In this document: positions 9,060-18,000 of the stretch, in pieces
Layout: every line of letters begins with the position of its first letter
How positions within the stretch are numbered: the stretch's first letter is position 1
NCBI RefSeq assembly: GCF_014982715.1
Contig: NZ_JADCJY010000001.1
Coordinates: 1,426,001-1,490,000, forward strand
Source of the DNA: Gallalistipes aquisgranensis
Lineage (GTDB): Bacteria > Bacteroidota > Bacteroidia > Bacteroidales > Rikenellaceae
Length of the DNA stretch: 64,000 nucleotides
Reading direction: 5' to 3'
Translations under genes and position numbers: made by a program
Notes under the pieces: generated by a model
The model's database searches: none
Seen by the model: only the letters and a program-made list of their open reading frames with translations
What the model was told of the DNA's origin: nothing

Positions 9060-9590
9060 ATGAAAAACGAACCCGCCCCGCGCCGCACGCTCCGCGTCAC
9101 CCGGCGCCAGTACAACGCCCGCCGCTGTTTCGTCTGCGGGCTGGACAACCCCTTCGGGCTCCGCGCCCGGTTCTACGAGACCGCAAGCGGCGAACTGGTG
9201 GCCCTCTGCACCCCCGACGAACGCCACCAGAGCTATCCCCACCACCTGCACGGGGGCATCGCCTCGGCCCTGCTGGACGAAACCATCGGCCGGGCCATCT
9301 CCGTCGGGTCGGCCGAAACCGTCTGGGGCGTCACGATGGAGCTCACGCTGAAATACCGCCGTCCCGTCCCCTACGGAGAGGAGATCAAAGTCGTCGGCCG
9401 CATCGACCGCGACCGGGGCCGCCTGTTCGAAGGATCGGGCGAAATCGTCCTTCCGGACGGCACCGTGGCCGTCACCGCCCGGGGCCTCTTCATGAAACAG
9501 CGGGCCGACCAGATCGCCGGCGACGCCTTCGTGGAGGACGAATGGGGCTTCACCCCCGACGAACCGCTGCCCGAAACGATCGAATTGTAG
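9060..9590 (+). CDS. PaaI-type hotdog-fold thioesterase
   Basis: 176 aa from ATG 9060. N-terminal CFVCGLDNPFGL carries a CxxC pair as in many hotdog thioesterases. The core has HHLHGGIASALLDETIGRA, with the HGG and the Asp/Glu of LLDET as likely catalytic residues, then WGVTMELTLKYRRPVPYGEE and a DRGRLFEGSGEI strand. It should hydrolyse an acyl-CoA thioester in the cytoplasm; the chain is not predictable. A longer open frame exists upstream, but the promoter at 9029-9036 argues against using it. Confidence 0.88.
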   Translation: MKNEPAPRRTLRVTRRQYNARRCFVCGLDNPFGLRARFYETASGELVALCTPDERHQSYPHHLHGGIASALLDETIGRAISVGSAETVWGVTMELTLKYRRPVPYGEEIKVVGRIDRDRGRLFEGSGEIVLPDGTVAVTARGLFMKQRADQIAGDAFVEDEWGFTPDEPLPETIEL

Positions 9591-9676
9591 GCGGCTCCGG
9601 AACGGGCCCGCCCGGAAAACCGCAACCGGCCCCCGGAAGCCCGCCCGCCGCAGGGAAACGCCACCCCCCTCCGCAC

Positions 9677-9704
9677 AAAAAAACCGGCTTCGTGCCGGTT
9701 TTTT
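9677..9704. terminator. Bidirectional terminator
   Basis: ACCGGC 9683-9688 pairs with GCCGGT 9694-9699, flanked by an A run on the left and a T run on the right, so it can end both the thioesterase and the convergent aminopeptidase transcripts. Confidence 0.8.
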
Positions 9705-9731
9705 CATACGTTCCCCGAAAGGGCATCCCCT

Positions 9732-10916
9732 CTATTTGATTCCGAGCTTGCGGCGCAGCTCCTTCGGCACCGCATTCTTGTTGACCACCAGATTCATCGT
9801 CTTGTAGGCCACATAGGGAGCCGAAGCGTAGAAATACCCCCCATAGAGCTGCGTGGTGCCCCAGGAATTCTTCACCTTGTAATATTTATTACCGAGCGTA
9901 TCGACCGCCGTACCGACGATCTGCATCCCGTGGTCGTCCGTGGTCTCCCAGCTGTCGTAAGCCTCCTGACGCATCTGCTGGGTGATCTTCTTCTCCTTGC
10001 GGATATGGTCGAAATTGAGCACCGCGGCCTCGCGCTGTGCCGGGGTCATCTTCACCCAGCGGGCCTGTTCCGTTCCTTCGAGACTCTCCACCGTCGCATC
10101 GGGCACCACGGCGAAGCCCTGGTTCCACTTGAACCCCGGTTCGCTCACGTCAGCCGCCCAGAAGATCGAATAACCGTTGTCGATGGCCGCATCGAAAAGC
10201 GCCTCGAACTCCTCCAGCGGCACATTGTAGGACATGCCCCACGCCCAGTTGTCGGGCACCTCGACGGCGAACTGCGTGTAGAAGGGATGGTGCGTGAAGG
10301 AGGTGAAGGAGACGTAGTCGTCCATGTTCAGCCCCAGCGAGGCGGCGAAACTCTCGGGCGTGTACTCCACTCCCTTGTAGGTGAACTTCTCGGGCACGGG
10401 TCCCAGATAGGTGTCCAGCAAGGCATTGAAACCTTTCTGCCAGGTGGAGGTCATCGGGTCGTTGTGGCTCCGGAGCACCGCCGACATATAGGCCTCCAGC
10501 ACGGCGTCCAGCTCCTTGTGCTGGTGCTTGGCGGTGCCGTACTGCAGCCCGGTGTACACCTCCTCGGGCACGATGCCGTGTTCGCGGATCACGTTCATCA
10601 CGTCGTGCGTGGCGCCCCCGCCCCCGAAATTGGCCTTACCGTGCATCCTCACGTACTTGACCGCCTTGTCGAGATAGGTGTGGCGCACCACCCACATCTC
10701 CGACAGGTCCACCGTGTCCTTCCCGGCGCGGAGCAGCTCGCTCTCCAGGAAAGCCAGCCCCGAGAAGCTCCAGCAGGTGCCGCTGCGGCTCTGGTCCTTC
10801 ACGGAGGTCACGCCCACCGTCTTCACGTCCTCGAATTTGTAAACCTTACCCTTCTTCTCCTGCGCCGATACGGCCGTAACCGCCAGCGCACACAGCAGGA
10901 TCAGTGTTCTTTTCAT
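9732..10916 (-). CDS. pepC: C1-family aminopeptidase (bleomycin hydrolase-like), exported
   Basis: 394 aa with a signal peptide (MKRTLILLCALAVTAVSAQ). Papain-like catalytic residues are visible: Cys48 in SRSGTCWSFSG, His329 in TTDDHGMQIVG and Asn350 in KVKNSWGTTQ. The arrangement matches the PepC/bleomycin hydrolase family, which trims N-terminal residues from peptides. The signal peptide suggests periplasmic or surface action, as in many gut Bacteroidota homologues. It is 37 bp downstream of nadE and may be co-transcribed with it; a bidirectional terminator follows. Confidence 0.93.
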   Translation of the reverse strand: MKRTLILLCALAVTAVSAQEKKGKVYKFEDVKTVGVTSVKDQSRSGTCWSFSGLAFLESELLRAGKDTVDLSEMWVVRHTYLDKAVKYVRMHGKANFGGGGATHDVMNVIREHGIVPEEVYTGLQYGTAKHQHKELDAVLEAYMSAVLRSHNDPMTSTWQKGFNALLDTYLGPVPEKFTYKGVEYTPESFAASLGLNMDDYVSFTSFTHHPFYTQFAVEVPDNWAWGMSYNVPLEEFEALFDAAIDNGYSIFWAADVSEPGFKWNQGFAVVPDATVESLEGTEQARWVKMTPAQREAAVLNFDHIRKEKKITQQMRQEAYDSWETTDDHGMQIVGTAVDTLGNKYYKVKNSWGTTQLYGGYFYASAPYVAYKTMNLVVNKNAVPKELRRKLGIK

Positions 10917-10953
10917 CGTTTTTTGCGTTTTTTTGAGTTTTTTATGGTTGTTT

Positions 10954-12876
10954 TCACATCGTATCCGTCTCGCGTATCCACGCCTCGGCCGAGGCGTCGC
11001 TCGGCATGCGCCAGTCTCCCCTCGGGGAGAGCCCCACCGAACCCACCTTCGGTCCGTCGGGCATGGCCGAACGCTTGAACTGCTGGGCGAAGAAGCGCCG
11101 GAAAAAGGTGCGCATCCATCCCCGGATCGTCTCCGCGTCGTAACGCCCCGCGAAAGCCTTCCGGGCCAGAAAGAATATCTTGGCCGGCCGGAACCCGAAC
11201 CGCAGGAAGTGATACAGGAAAAAGTCGTGCAGCTCGTAGGGTCCCACGAGCTCCTCCGTGCGCTGGACGACGGTGCCGTCGTCCGACGGCGGAATCAGCT
11301 CCGGCGACACGGGCGTATCGACGACGTCGAGCAGCAGCGCCCGCACCCGTTCGTCCTCCCGTCCGGCCGCCCACTCCACCAGATGACGCACCAGCGTCTT
11401 GGGCACCCCGGCGTTGACCCCGTACATCGACATCTGGTCGCCGTTGTAGGTGGCCCACCCCAGCGCCAGCTCCGACAGGTCGCCCGTGCCGACCACCAGC
11501 CCGCCCGTCAGATTGGCCACGTCCATCAGTATCTGCGTCCGCTCCCGGGCCTGCGCATTCTCGTAGGTCACTCCCCGGTCCGAGGGGTCGAGCCCGATAT
11601 CCCGGAAATGGAGCGTGCAGGCCTCCCCGATCGGAATCTCCCGCACCGTCACCCCGAGCGCCTCCATCAGCCCCAGGGCGTTGCGGTAGGTCCGTCCGGT
11701 AGTCCCGAACCCGGGCATCGTGACGCCCACCACGCCCTTGCGGTCCCACCCCAGCCGGTCGAAGGCGGCCACCGTCACCAGCAGGGCCAGCGTCGAATCG
11801 AGCCCGCCCGAAATCCCCACCACGGCGCTCCGGGCCTTCGTGTGGACCAGCCGGCGGGCCAGCCCCAGCACCTGAATCGAGAAGACCTCCGTGCAGCGCT
11901 CCTCCCGTTCCGGACCCGAGGGCACGAACGGCAGGGGATCGACCCTCCGGCCGAAATCCTCTCCCTCCGCCCCGGTGTAATCCGGCCTGCGCAGCGCCAC
12001 CTCCACCTCGCGGAACGTCCGCTCCGCACCGCCGAACGTATTGGTCCTCCGCCGCAGCTCCAAGAGCCGTCCGGCATCGACCTCCGTCACCAGAAGCTGT
12101 TCGTGCAGGGAGAAACGCTCCGACTCGCAGAGCATCGTCCCGTTCTCGGCCGCCAGCACATTCCCGGCGAAGACCAGATCGGTGGTCGATTCGCCCCACC
12201 CGGCCGAAACGTACAGGTAGGCGGACAGGGTGCGGGCCGACTGCTGACGCACCAGCCCGCGCAGATAGGCGTGCTTGCCGGCCAGCTCGTCCGAAGCGGA
12301 GATATTGACCAGGAGGACGGCCCCTCCCAGCGCTTCGTGCGAAGAGGGCGGCACGGGCACCCAGAGGTCTTCGCACACCTCCACCCCGAACCGGAGGTCG
12401 CCCTCCCCGAACAGCAGATCGGTGCCGAAAGGCACCCGCTGTCCGCAGAGGACCACCTCCCGTTCGGCCATCTCCCGGCCGGAGACGAACCAGCGTCCCT
12501 CGTAGAACTCGCCGTAACCGGGCACCCAGCTCTTGGGCACCACACCCAGCACCCGGCCTCCGCCGAACACCACGGCCGCATTGCAGAGCGAATGGCCCAC
12601 CGCCAGCGGCATGCCCACCACACCCGCCGCGCCGCACTCCCGCGTGCGCTCCACCACGAGCGCCAGGGCCCGTCGGGCCTCCTCCGCGAGGGTCTGCTGT
12701 CCGAACAGGTCGCCACAGGTGTACCCCGTGAGCGAAAGCTCCGGAAAAGCCACGAGGGCCGCCCCCCGCTCCGCCGCACGCAGCATGAGCGAGACGATCC
12801 GCCCCGCATTGAACACACAGTCGGCCACCCTCACCTCGGGCACGGCCGCCGCCACTTTCACGAATCCGAAATCCAT
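10954..12876 (-). CDS. nadE: Glutamine-dependent NAD+ synthetase
   Basis: 640 aa, two domains. Residues 1 to about 290 are a nitrilase-type glutaminase: Glu46 in FPELSLTGYTCGD, Lys in VVPKSWVPGYGEFYE and Cys in RFGVEVCEDLWVP. Residues about 310-620 are the ammonia-dependent synthetase with the PP-loop GISGGLDSTLALL. It converts deamido-NAD+ to NAD+ with ATP and glutamine. The start at 12876 gives the conserved opening MDFGFVKVAAAVPE; an ATG at 12891 five codons upstream is possible. A TAnnTTTG promoter lies just upstream. Confidence 0.96.
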   Translation of the reverse strand: MDFGFVKVAAAVPEVRVADCVFNAGRIVSLMLRAAERGAALVAFPELSLTGYTCGDLFGQQTLAEEARRALALVVERTRECGAAGVVGMPLAVGHSLCNAAVVFGGGRVLGVVPKSWVPGYGEFYEGRWFVSGREMAEREVVLCGQRVPFGTDLLFGEGDLRFGVEVCEDLWVPVPPSSHEALGGAVLLVNISASDELAGKHAYLRGLVRQQSARTLSAYLYVSAGWGESTTDLVFAGNVLAAENGTMLCESERFSLHEQLLVTEVDAGRLLELRRRTNTFGGAERTFREVEVALRRPDYTGAEGEDFGRRVDPLPFVPSGPEREERCTEVFSIQVLGLARRLVHTKARSAVVGISGGLDSTLALLVTVAAFDRLGWDRKGVVGVTMPGFGTTGRTYRNALGLMEALGVTVREIPIGEACTLHFRDIGLDPSDRGVTYENAQARERTQILMDVANLTGGLVVGTGDLSELALGWATYNGDQMSMYGVNAGVPKTLVRHLVEWAAGREDERVRALLLDVVDTPVSPELIPPSDDGTVVQRTEELVGPYELHDFFLYHFLRFGFRPAKIFFLARKAFAGRYDAETIRGWMRTFFRRFFAQQFKRSAMPDGPKVGSVGLSPRGDWRMPSDASAEAWIRETDTM

Positions 12877-12909
12877 ACTCTCTCCCCGCATTTACTGTAA
12901 GGCAAAGTA

Positions 12910-12917
12910 CAAATTTA
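12910..12917 (-). promoter_or_regulatory. Bacteroidota -7 element for nadE
   Basis: On the minus strand the sequence reads TAAATTTG, a perfect TAnnTTTG match, 33 bp before the nadE start. Confidence 0.6.
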
Positions 12918-13000
12918 GTCAAAAAAGCCGGAATCCGTAAAAAAAAGAGCCGGCACGGCAGAACCGTCCGGCCCGGGGACCCGTCCCGCCCCCCGTACAG

Positions 13001-13031
13001 CGCAGCGGGAGCCGGACCGGCTCCCGCTGCG
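13001..13031. repeat. Perfect inverted repeat, possible terminator
   Basis: A 15-bp arm (13001-13015) and its complement (13017-13031) around one central base. It lies 18 bp past the stop of the last tail-locus gene and before the nadE promoter, so it probably ends the tail transcript. There is no clear U run on the minus strand. Confidence 0.55.
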
Positions 13032-13049
13032 TCACAAAACCGCTCCCGG

Positions 13050-13442
13050 TCAGACAAGCAGCGCCTCCAGCCGGTTGATCTCGGCCCGCAGCGCCTCCCG
13101 CTCCCCGTGCAGGGGCTCCGCCGGATAGGGCAGCGGCAGCCCCAGCATCATGCACTCCTGACACTTCACCACCCGGTAGTCCCCGGCAGCCAGTTCGCCC
13201 TTGAGCCGTGCGATCTCGGCCTTCACCCGGGCGGGATGATTCTCCACCACCCGCCAGTGTATCCGTATCTCGTCCGGCGTCTCCTCGTACCGGGGCTCCA
13301 CCCCCTGCAATCCGGTCGTTTCCGGCTTTTCGTCCGCCGCCGCGAGCGGCTTCAGCCCGAGAGCCCCCGCTCCCGCCGCCTCTTCTTCCCCCAGCGCCGT
13401 GGAGCACAAACCTCCGTCCGGCATAATCTTCGCGTAAATCAT
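13050..13442 (-). CDS. Small phage tail-associated protein, coiled-coil
   Basis: 130 aa from ATG at 13442 (MIYAKIMPDGG). The N-terminal part is Gly/Ala/Glu rich. The C-terminal half (VKAEIARLKGELAAGDYRVV, then LHGEREALRAEINRLEALL) is helical. The pattern of an L-x-x-x-DY-x-V-x-K segment followed by an ER-x-x-x-R-x-x-I-N-x-L-E segment resembles small proteins found at the end of phage tail modules. It points the same way as the tail operon but is separated from it by two opposite-strand lipoprotein genes. A tail-tip accessory or assembly role is inference. Confidence 0.55.
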   Translation of the reverse strand: MIYAKIMPDGGLCSTALGEEEAAGAGALGLKPLAAADEKPETTGLQGVEPRYEETPDEIRIHWRVVENHPARVKAEIARLKGELAAGDYRVVKCQECMMLGLPLPYPAEPLHGEREALRAEINRLEALLV

Positions 13443-13468
13443 CCCTTTGAAATTTAAATTATTATTCC

Positions 13469-13476
13469 TACTTTTG
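13469..13476 (+). promoter_or_regulatory. Promoter of lipoprotein copy A
   Basis: TACTTTTG (TAnnTTTG) with TTTG at 13446-13449 as the -33 element, 19 bp spacing. The same promoter is repeated before copy B at 14410-14417. Confidence 0.65.
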
Positions 13477-13522
13477 AATTGCACCGACCTATCCCTTTTT
13501 CCAAAAAAAACGATCGACTGCC

Positions 13523-14149
13523 ATGAAACATATCGTCCTCCTGTTCCTCCTCTCCGCTTCGCTCCTTTCCTGCAAGAAAGAGGAGGCAACCACCTTCCCG
13601 AACCGCCTCGCCATCAACGGAGTGGCTTCGCTGTCCCGCTCCGCACGCGACCCCCAGAACCTCAAGGATACCCTCAACCGGATCGTAAAATACACGATAC
13701 AAATGCTGGGAAGAGACTTCGGTGCTTACACTTTCGAATTCGGAGCTCCCGGGACAAAGAGTTGGCACAGAGACACCGTCAACGGCCGTTTCTTCTTCTG
13801 GGACATCTTCGTCCTTTCCCTCGACAAAAAGGAGGTGGGAGAGTTTCTCAAAAATGCAAAGGACGTCGTTTATCGGATACATATTAATTCGGAAGGAAAC
13901 CTTGCAGGCCCTTGGTCGGAAACCAATGACCAATACTATGCAAACCTGAAAAATCCTAACGTCATTTATTATACCGACACCGTCGCCTATACCCCCAACT
14001 CCGTTATCCGCAAAGCCCGTGAAGGCGTGGAAGCTGCCCTCGCTAAGGGAGACTACAACCTCTGCCGGAAAATCTTCGACGAAGAGATCGTTTTCATCCC
14101 TATCACCGGAGCCGAATACCGGGAGTTACAAGCCCGGGGCGAGAACTAA
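13523..14149 (+). CDS. Lipoprotein of tail-locus cassette, copy A
   Basis: 208 aa. Signal peptide with lipobox LLSC (Cys17), so it is a surface or periplasmic lipoprotein. I do not recognise the family. It is nearly identical to copy B (14453-15082) in residues 1-93 and in the last 56 residues, while the segment around residues 94-152 differs (for example HINSEGNLAG against HRDSEGCIWG). It is convergent with an orphan copy of the tail-tip 3' end: the two stop codons overlap by 2 nt. It is lower in GC than the neighbours and has its own promoter, which fits a moron or immunity gene (inference). Confidence 0.8.
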   Translation: MKHIVLLFLLSASLLSCKKEEATTFPNRLAINGVASLSRSARDPQNLKDTLNRIVKYTIQMLGRDFGAYTFEFGAPGTKSWHRDTVNGRFFFWDIFVLSLDKKEVGEFLKNAKDVVYRIHINSEGNLAGPWSETNDQYYANLKNPNVIYYTDTVAYTPNSVIRKAREGVEAALAKGDYNLCRKIFDEEIVFIPITGAEYRELQARGEN

Positions 14150-14331
14150 CCGCCTATACCCCAGTGGCTGACGTCCAACACGAGAAACGTGAAGTTTGCA
14201 TCGTTGGCCGTCTCGTCGTCGCCCGTCCACACCACGAAGCTGTCTGTGCTTTTCCACTCGGTACGGGCATACCCGTATTCCGTGGTGAACAGCACGGCAT
14301 AGTCGTCGGCCGAAGCGAACGGACGGCCCGT
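14146..14331 (-). pseudogene. Orphan 3' end of the tail-tip gene
   Basis: The minus strand encodes 60 residues from GRPFASADDYAVLF to the stop after DVSHWGIGG, identical in protein to the C-terminus of the 1128-aa tail-tip protein. The frame stays open to 14400, but only a TTG begins it and the extra residues have no match in the main gene. Five base differences from the main gene are all synonymous. It may be a relic of the cassette duplication or a reservoir for recombination into the tail tip. Confidence 0.8.
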
Positions 14332-14409
14332 CACGGCCGCCCGTCCGAACAGACCATAAGTACACCTTTTCAGAACATTCCGAACCTTGCCTTTCAGCAA
14401 AATTCCCCG

Positions 14410-14417
14410 TACTTTTG
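14410..14417 (+). promoter_or_regulatory. Promoter of lipoprotein copy B
   Basis: TACTTTTG, matching the promoter of copy A in sequence and in distance to the start codon region. Confidence 0.6.
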
Positions 14418-14452
14418 GATTACACCGATTTTACCCCTAACGATCGACTGCC

Positions 14453-15082
14453 ATGAAACATATCGTCCTCCTGCTTCTCCTCTCCGCTTCGCTCCTTTCC
14501 TGCAAGAAAGAGGAGGCAACCACCTTCCCGAACCGCCTCGCCATCAACGGAGTGGCTTCGCTGTCCCGCTCCGCCCGCGACCCCCAGAACCTCAAGGATA
14601 CCCTCAACCGGATCGTGAAGTACACGTTGCAGATGCTGGGAAGAGACTTCGGTGCTTACACTTTCGAATTCGGAGCTCCCGGGACAAAGAGTTGGCACCG
14701 AGACACCGTCAACGGCCGCTTCTTCTTTTGGGACCTTTTCGTCCTTTCCAAAGACAAAAAGGAAGTGGGCCAATTTCTCAAAGATGCAAAGGACGTCGTT
14801 TACCGGATACATAGGGATTCCGAAGGCTGTATTTGGGGCCCTTGGTCGGAAACCAACGACCAATATTACGCCAATAAAAAGAATCCGAATATCATCACTG
14901 GCATTATCGACACCGTCGCCTACACTCCCAACTCCGTTATCCGCAAAGCCCGTGAAGGCGTGGAAGCTGCCCTCGCTAAGGGAGACTATAACCTCTGCCG
15001 GAAAATCTTCGATGAAGAGATCGTTTTCATCCCTATCACCGGAGCCGAGTACCGGGAGTTACAGGCACGGGGTGAGAACTAA
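14453..15082 (+). CDS. Lipoprotein of tail-locus cassette, copy B
   Basis: 209 aa, with the same signal peptide and lipobox (Cys17) as copy A. No family recognised. It differs from copy A mainly in the region about residues 94-153 and by one extra residue (NPNIITGIIDT against NPNVIYYTDT). Its stop codon overlaps the stop codon of the convergent tail-tip gene. Being a lipoprotein fixed at the end of the tail gene that carries the distal tip, it is a candidate immunity or superinfection-exclusion factor matched to that tip; this is inference from position only. Confidence 0.8.
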   Translation: MKHIVLLLLLSASLLSCKKEEATTFPNRLAINGVASLSRSARDPQNLKDTLNRIVKYTLQMLGRDFGAYTFEFGAPGTKSWHRDTVNGRFFFWDLFVLSKDKKEVGQFLKDAKDVVYRIHRDSEGCIWGPWSETNDQYYANKKNPNIITGIIDTVAYTPNSVIRKAREGVEAALAKGDYNLCRKIFDEEIVFIPITGAEYRELQARGEN

Positions 15083-18000
15083 CCGCCTATACCCCAGTGG
15101 CTGACGTCCAGCACGAGAAACGTGAAGTTCGCATCGTTGGCCGTTTCGTCGTCGCCCGTCCACACCACGAAACTGTCTGTGCTTTTCCACTCGGTGCGGG
15201 CATACCCGTATTCCGTGGTGAACAGCACGGCATAGTCGTCGGCCGAAGCGAACGGACGGCCCATTGTGACCAGATACTGTCCCTCCTGTCCGTTATGCCG
15301 CTGCACCCACCAGCCATCAATTCCCGGCGCTCTCCAACTGCGCAAAATCTGGGGTAAAGAACCATTCACCTGCCCCGCATAGACCACCCCCGGCATCATG
15401 CCGCACCACAGTTCGCCGTCGTTGGTGTGGAGCAGCCCCGCGTTGGTCACGCGCAGACCGTAGCGGCTGTTCTCCGCGAGAAAACGCATGTTGCCCTTGG
15501 CCCGGATCAGGTCGCTGTCCGTCTCCTCCGGACGGCTCACCACCGCGAAGTAGCGGTCCGAATCCCACACCGACGCCAGTCCGTTGGCGAATATCTTGGT
15601 CACCTGCGACTGCCCGGCCACCTGAATCACATCGCCCGCCGTCCCCGGATCGAGACTCACCGTCAGCCGCACGCTCGGCCCCGGATCGGCCGGCTGGGCC
15701 GGATGCCCCGTGTAGAACAGATGCCCCCTGAAAGTCACCTGGACCGAATAGGCTCCCGCCTCCAGCTCGTAGGCCACCAGCGGGGAGATCTCCGTGTCGT
15801 AACCGGGCACCCGGCCGTTGGTCATGAAGAACGAATCGGTATAGAGCTCCTGATAGTAGGTCCCGCCCTTGTAGAGCTCTATGCGCATGTCCGTGACGAT
15901 ATCGAAATACTCCACCACGCCCGTCACGGCTCCGTGCACCCCGACACGCAGCGGCGGAACCTTCATCATGTACTGCCCCGTATCCGGCACCAGGAAATTG
16001 CCCAGAATCCAGCTGTCGCTGTCGTCCTTGATGTACACGCCCGATTCGCTCGCCAGCCGCGACATCGAGAACGACGTGCCGGACAGCGGCGCCGGATCGA
16101 CCGACTGCACGCCCGAAATATCCTCCACGCCCGTGTAGTTCTTCCCGTGAATCATCAGCCTCGGCGTATCGGTCTCGTCCAGCATCGCCACGGAGTTGTT
16201 CTGCGAATCAATCTCGATGTGCCAGTTGTTGCTCTCGTTGGGCACGGTGGAGACCTGTTCCACCACCAGCCTCTGCGTGTCGATCGCGTCGGTCGCCAGC
16301 TTGCCGCCCTCGATCAGCGTGCGCGTCTGCCCCTTGGCGTCGATGAATTCGATCCGGCCGGCGATCTGCCCCGTCGTAAGGTCGAAATAGGCGTTCCCGT
16401 CCCGGCTGGTGATGCGCGGGGTGACGATCTGCGAGGGCGACACCTCCGTGAAGCCGTACAGCGGCGTAAAGGTGCGGCCCTGTTCGTCCTCCGTGCCGAG
16501 CATCCCCACCAGCAGGTGATAGTAGCCCTCCGTACTCTTCAGTCCCACGGCCTCCTCGCTGAGCAGGTACTCCGCACTGCCGCCCTCGGTCGAGCCTTTC
16601 ACATAAAGGTAATAGCGCGTTCCGGCATCCTGTCCCGTGAAGGTCCGCCCCTCCAGGGTCCACTCCAGCGCCTGCGGCGGGGTCTGCTCCCCTCCGTCCG
16701 CCGCGCCGCGCGTCAGCGTCAGGTGCGTCACCGTCCCCGCCGGAGCGATCAGCCGGCCCTCCTCCGTGCGGAACTCCGCCCCCTCGGTCTGCGGCACGAA
16801 TTCGAACTGAAGGCCCGGATCGCCCAGCGAGATCATCATCGTGCGCACCGTGATCGGGTCGATCGACTTCCCGAAGTCGAGCAGCGACTTCTCCAGCATG
16901 GAGATCGCCTCCTGCGAATCCCGGAAGCGCCGCCGGGTGAAGTTCACCGCCTCCCGGTGACGGTCCTCGGCCACCACCTCCTCCTGTTCGATGCGGCTCA
17001 GCGAGGCGGCCACCGAACCGGGCGCCGTGGTGTTCGACAGTTCGATCGTCGGGCCGTAGGGATCGTTCACCATCTCACGGATACCCGTAATGCGCATCAG
17101 CGTCCCCTCCGGAGCCAGGTCCCCGTCCCTGAAAAGCACCGGACCGCCGAGCCGCAGCCGGTCCGATATGTTCAGCCACCTGCGTTTGGCCCAGATGCCG
17201 TCCAGCTCCCCGGTGAAACTGAAACGCGGCTGTTCGTTCTCCCAGAGATACTTCACGGCCTCGCGCATCATCTCCCACGAGGCGCCCGAGCGGTCACGGT
17301 CGTTGCGGATATACTCGTAGGGCATCTCCACATGGAACACCGAATAGCCGTCCCCCTCGCCGAACACATAGGCCCCGCCCGGCATCTCCACGCCGTCCTG
17401 CATCTGCGGAACGATCCGGAAGAGTTTCCGCTCCGGATCGAAATCCGCCTCGAACTCCCGCCCGGCCAGCATACCCGACTGGAAGATCACGGTCATCGTC
17501 TCGCCCGCGATCACGCACTGCGAGAAATCCGGACCGGAAGCCAGCCTCTCGTCCCCGAATTCGTACAGGCTGCCATCCCCGGTCATCTTCACCTTTCCCT
17601 GCCAGCGGGGATAGATATTCGACAGGTCGAGGCTCTCCTCCGTTCCGCTCTGCAGCGGACGGTCGGCCCGCCGCAGGGAGAGCCCCTCCCCGTCCGCCAC
17701 GTAGCTGCGGGCCGACCGGGCATCGAACCCTTCCTCGTCCTCGAAATGCACCCCGTCGTAGCGGATCGTCTGTCCGGCAGGCAGCAGCAGCTCCTTGTTT
17801 CCGTACTTCCCGGGCAGCATGTTCTTGTCGCCGCCCTGCACGTAGAGCACCTCCACGGCCTTCGTGTCGCCCACGTTCGAGCGGCCCACGCCCGGCCGGA
17901 ATCCGTTGTCCCGGCCGTAGGAGAGCTCCAGCGGCGTCCCCTCTCCGCCCGCTTTCCGCAGGCTGATCGTCTTTCCCTCCACCGACCACTCCGTAGAGAA

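Larger units (their letters stand above)
13469..14329. repeat. Tandem duplication, unit A (period about 930 bp)
   Basis: Unit A holds promoter, lipoprotein A and a 183-nt copy of the tail-tip 3' end. Unit B is 14410-15262. The lipoprotein starts are 930 bp apart and their ends 933 bp apart, the difference being one inserted codon in copy B. Shared sequence ends at GGACGGCCC (14321-14329 and 15254-15262). Confidence 0.85.
14410..15262. repeat. Tandem duplication, unit B
   Basis: Second copy of the cassette: promoter, lipoprotein B and the true 3' end of the tail-tip gene. See unit A at 13469-14329. Confidence 0.85.

Noticed and set aside
13469-15262. Insertion sequence as cause of the duplication
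   Set aside because: No transposase, terminal inverted repeats or target-site duplication seen around the repeated unit.
15079-15400. Diversity-generating retroelement variable region at the tail-tip 3' end
   Set aside because: The repeated 3' end suggested a template/variable repeat pair, but differences are synonymous and not adenine-biased, and no reverse transcriptase gene is present in the window.
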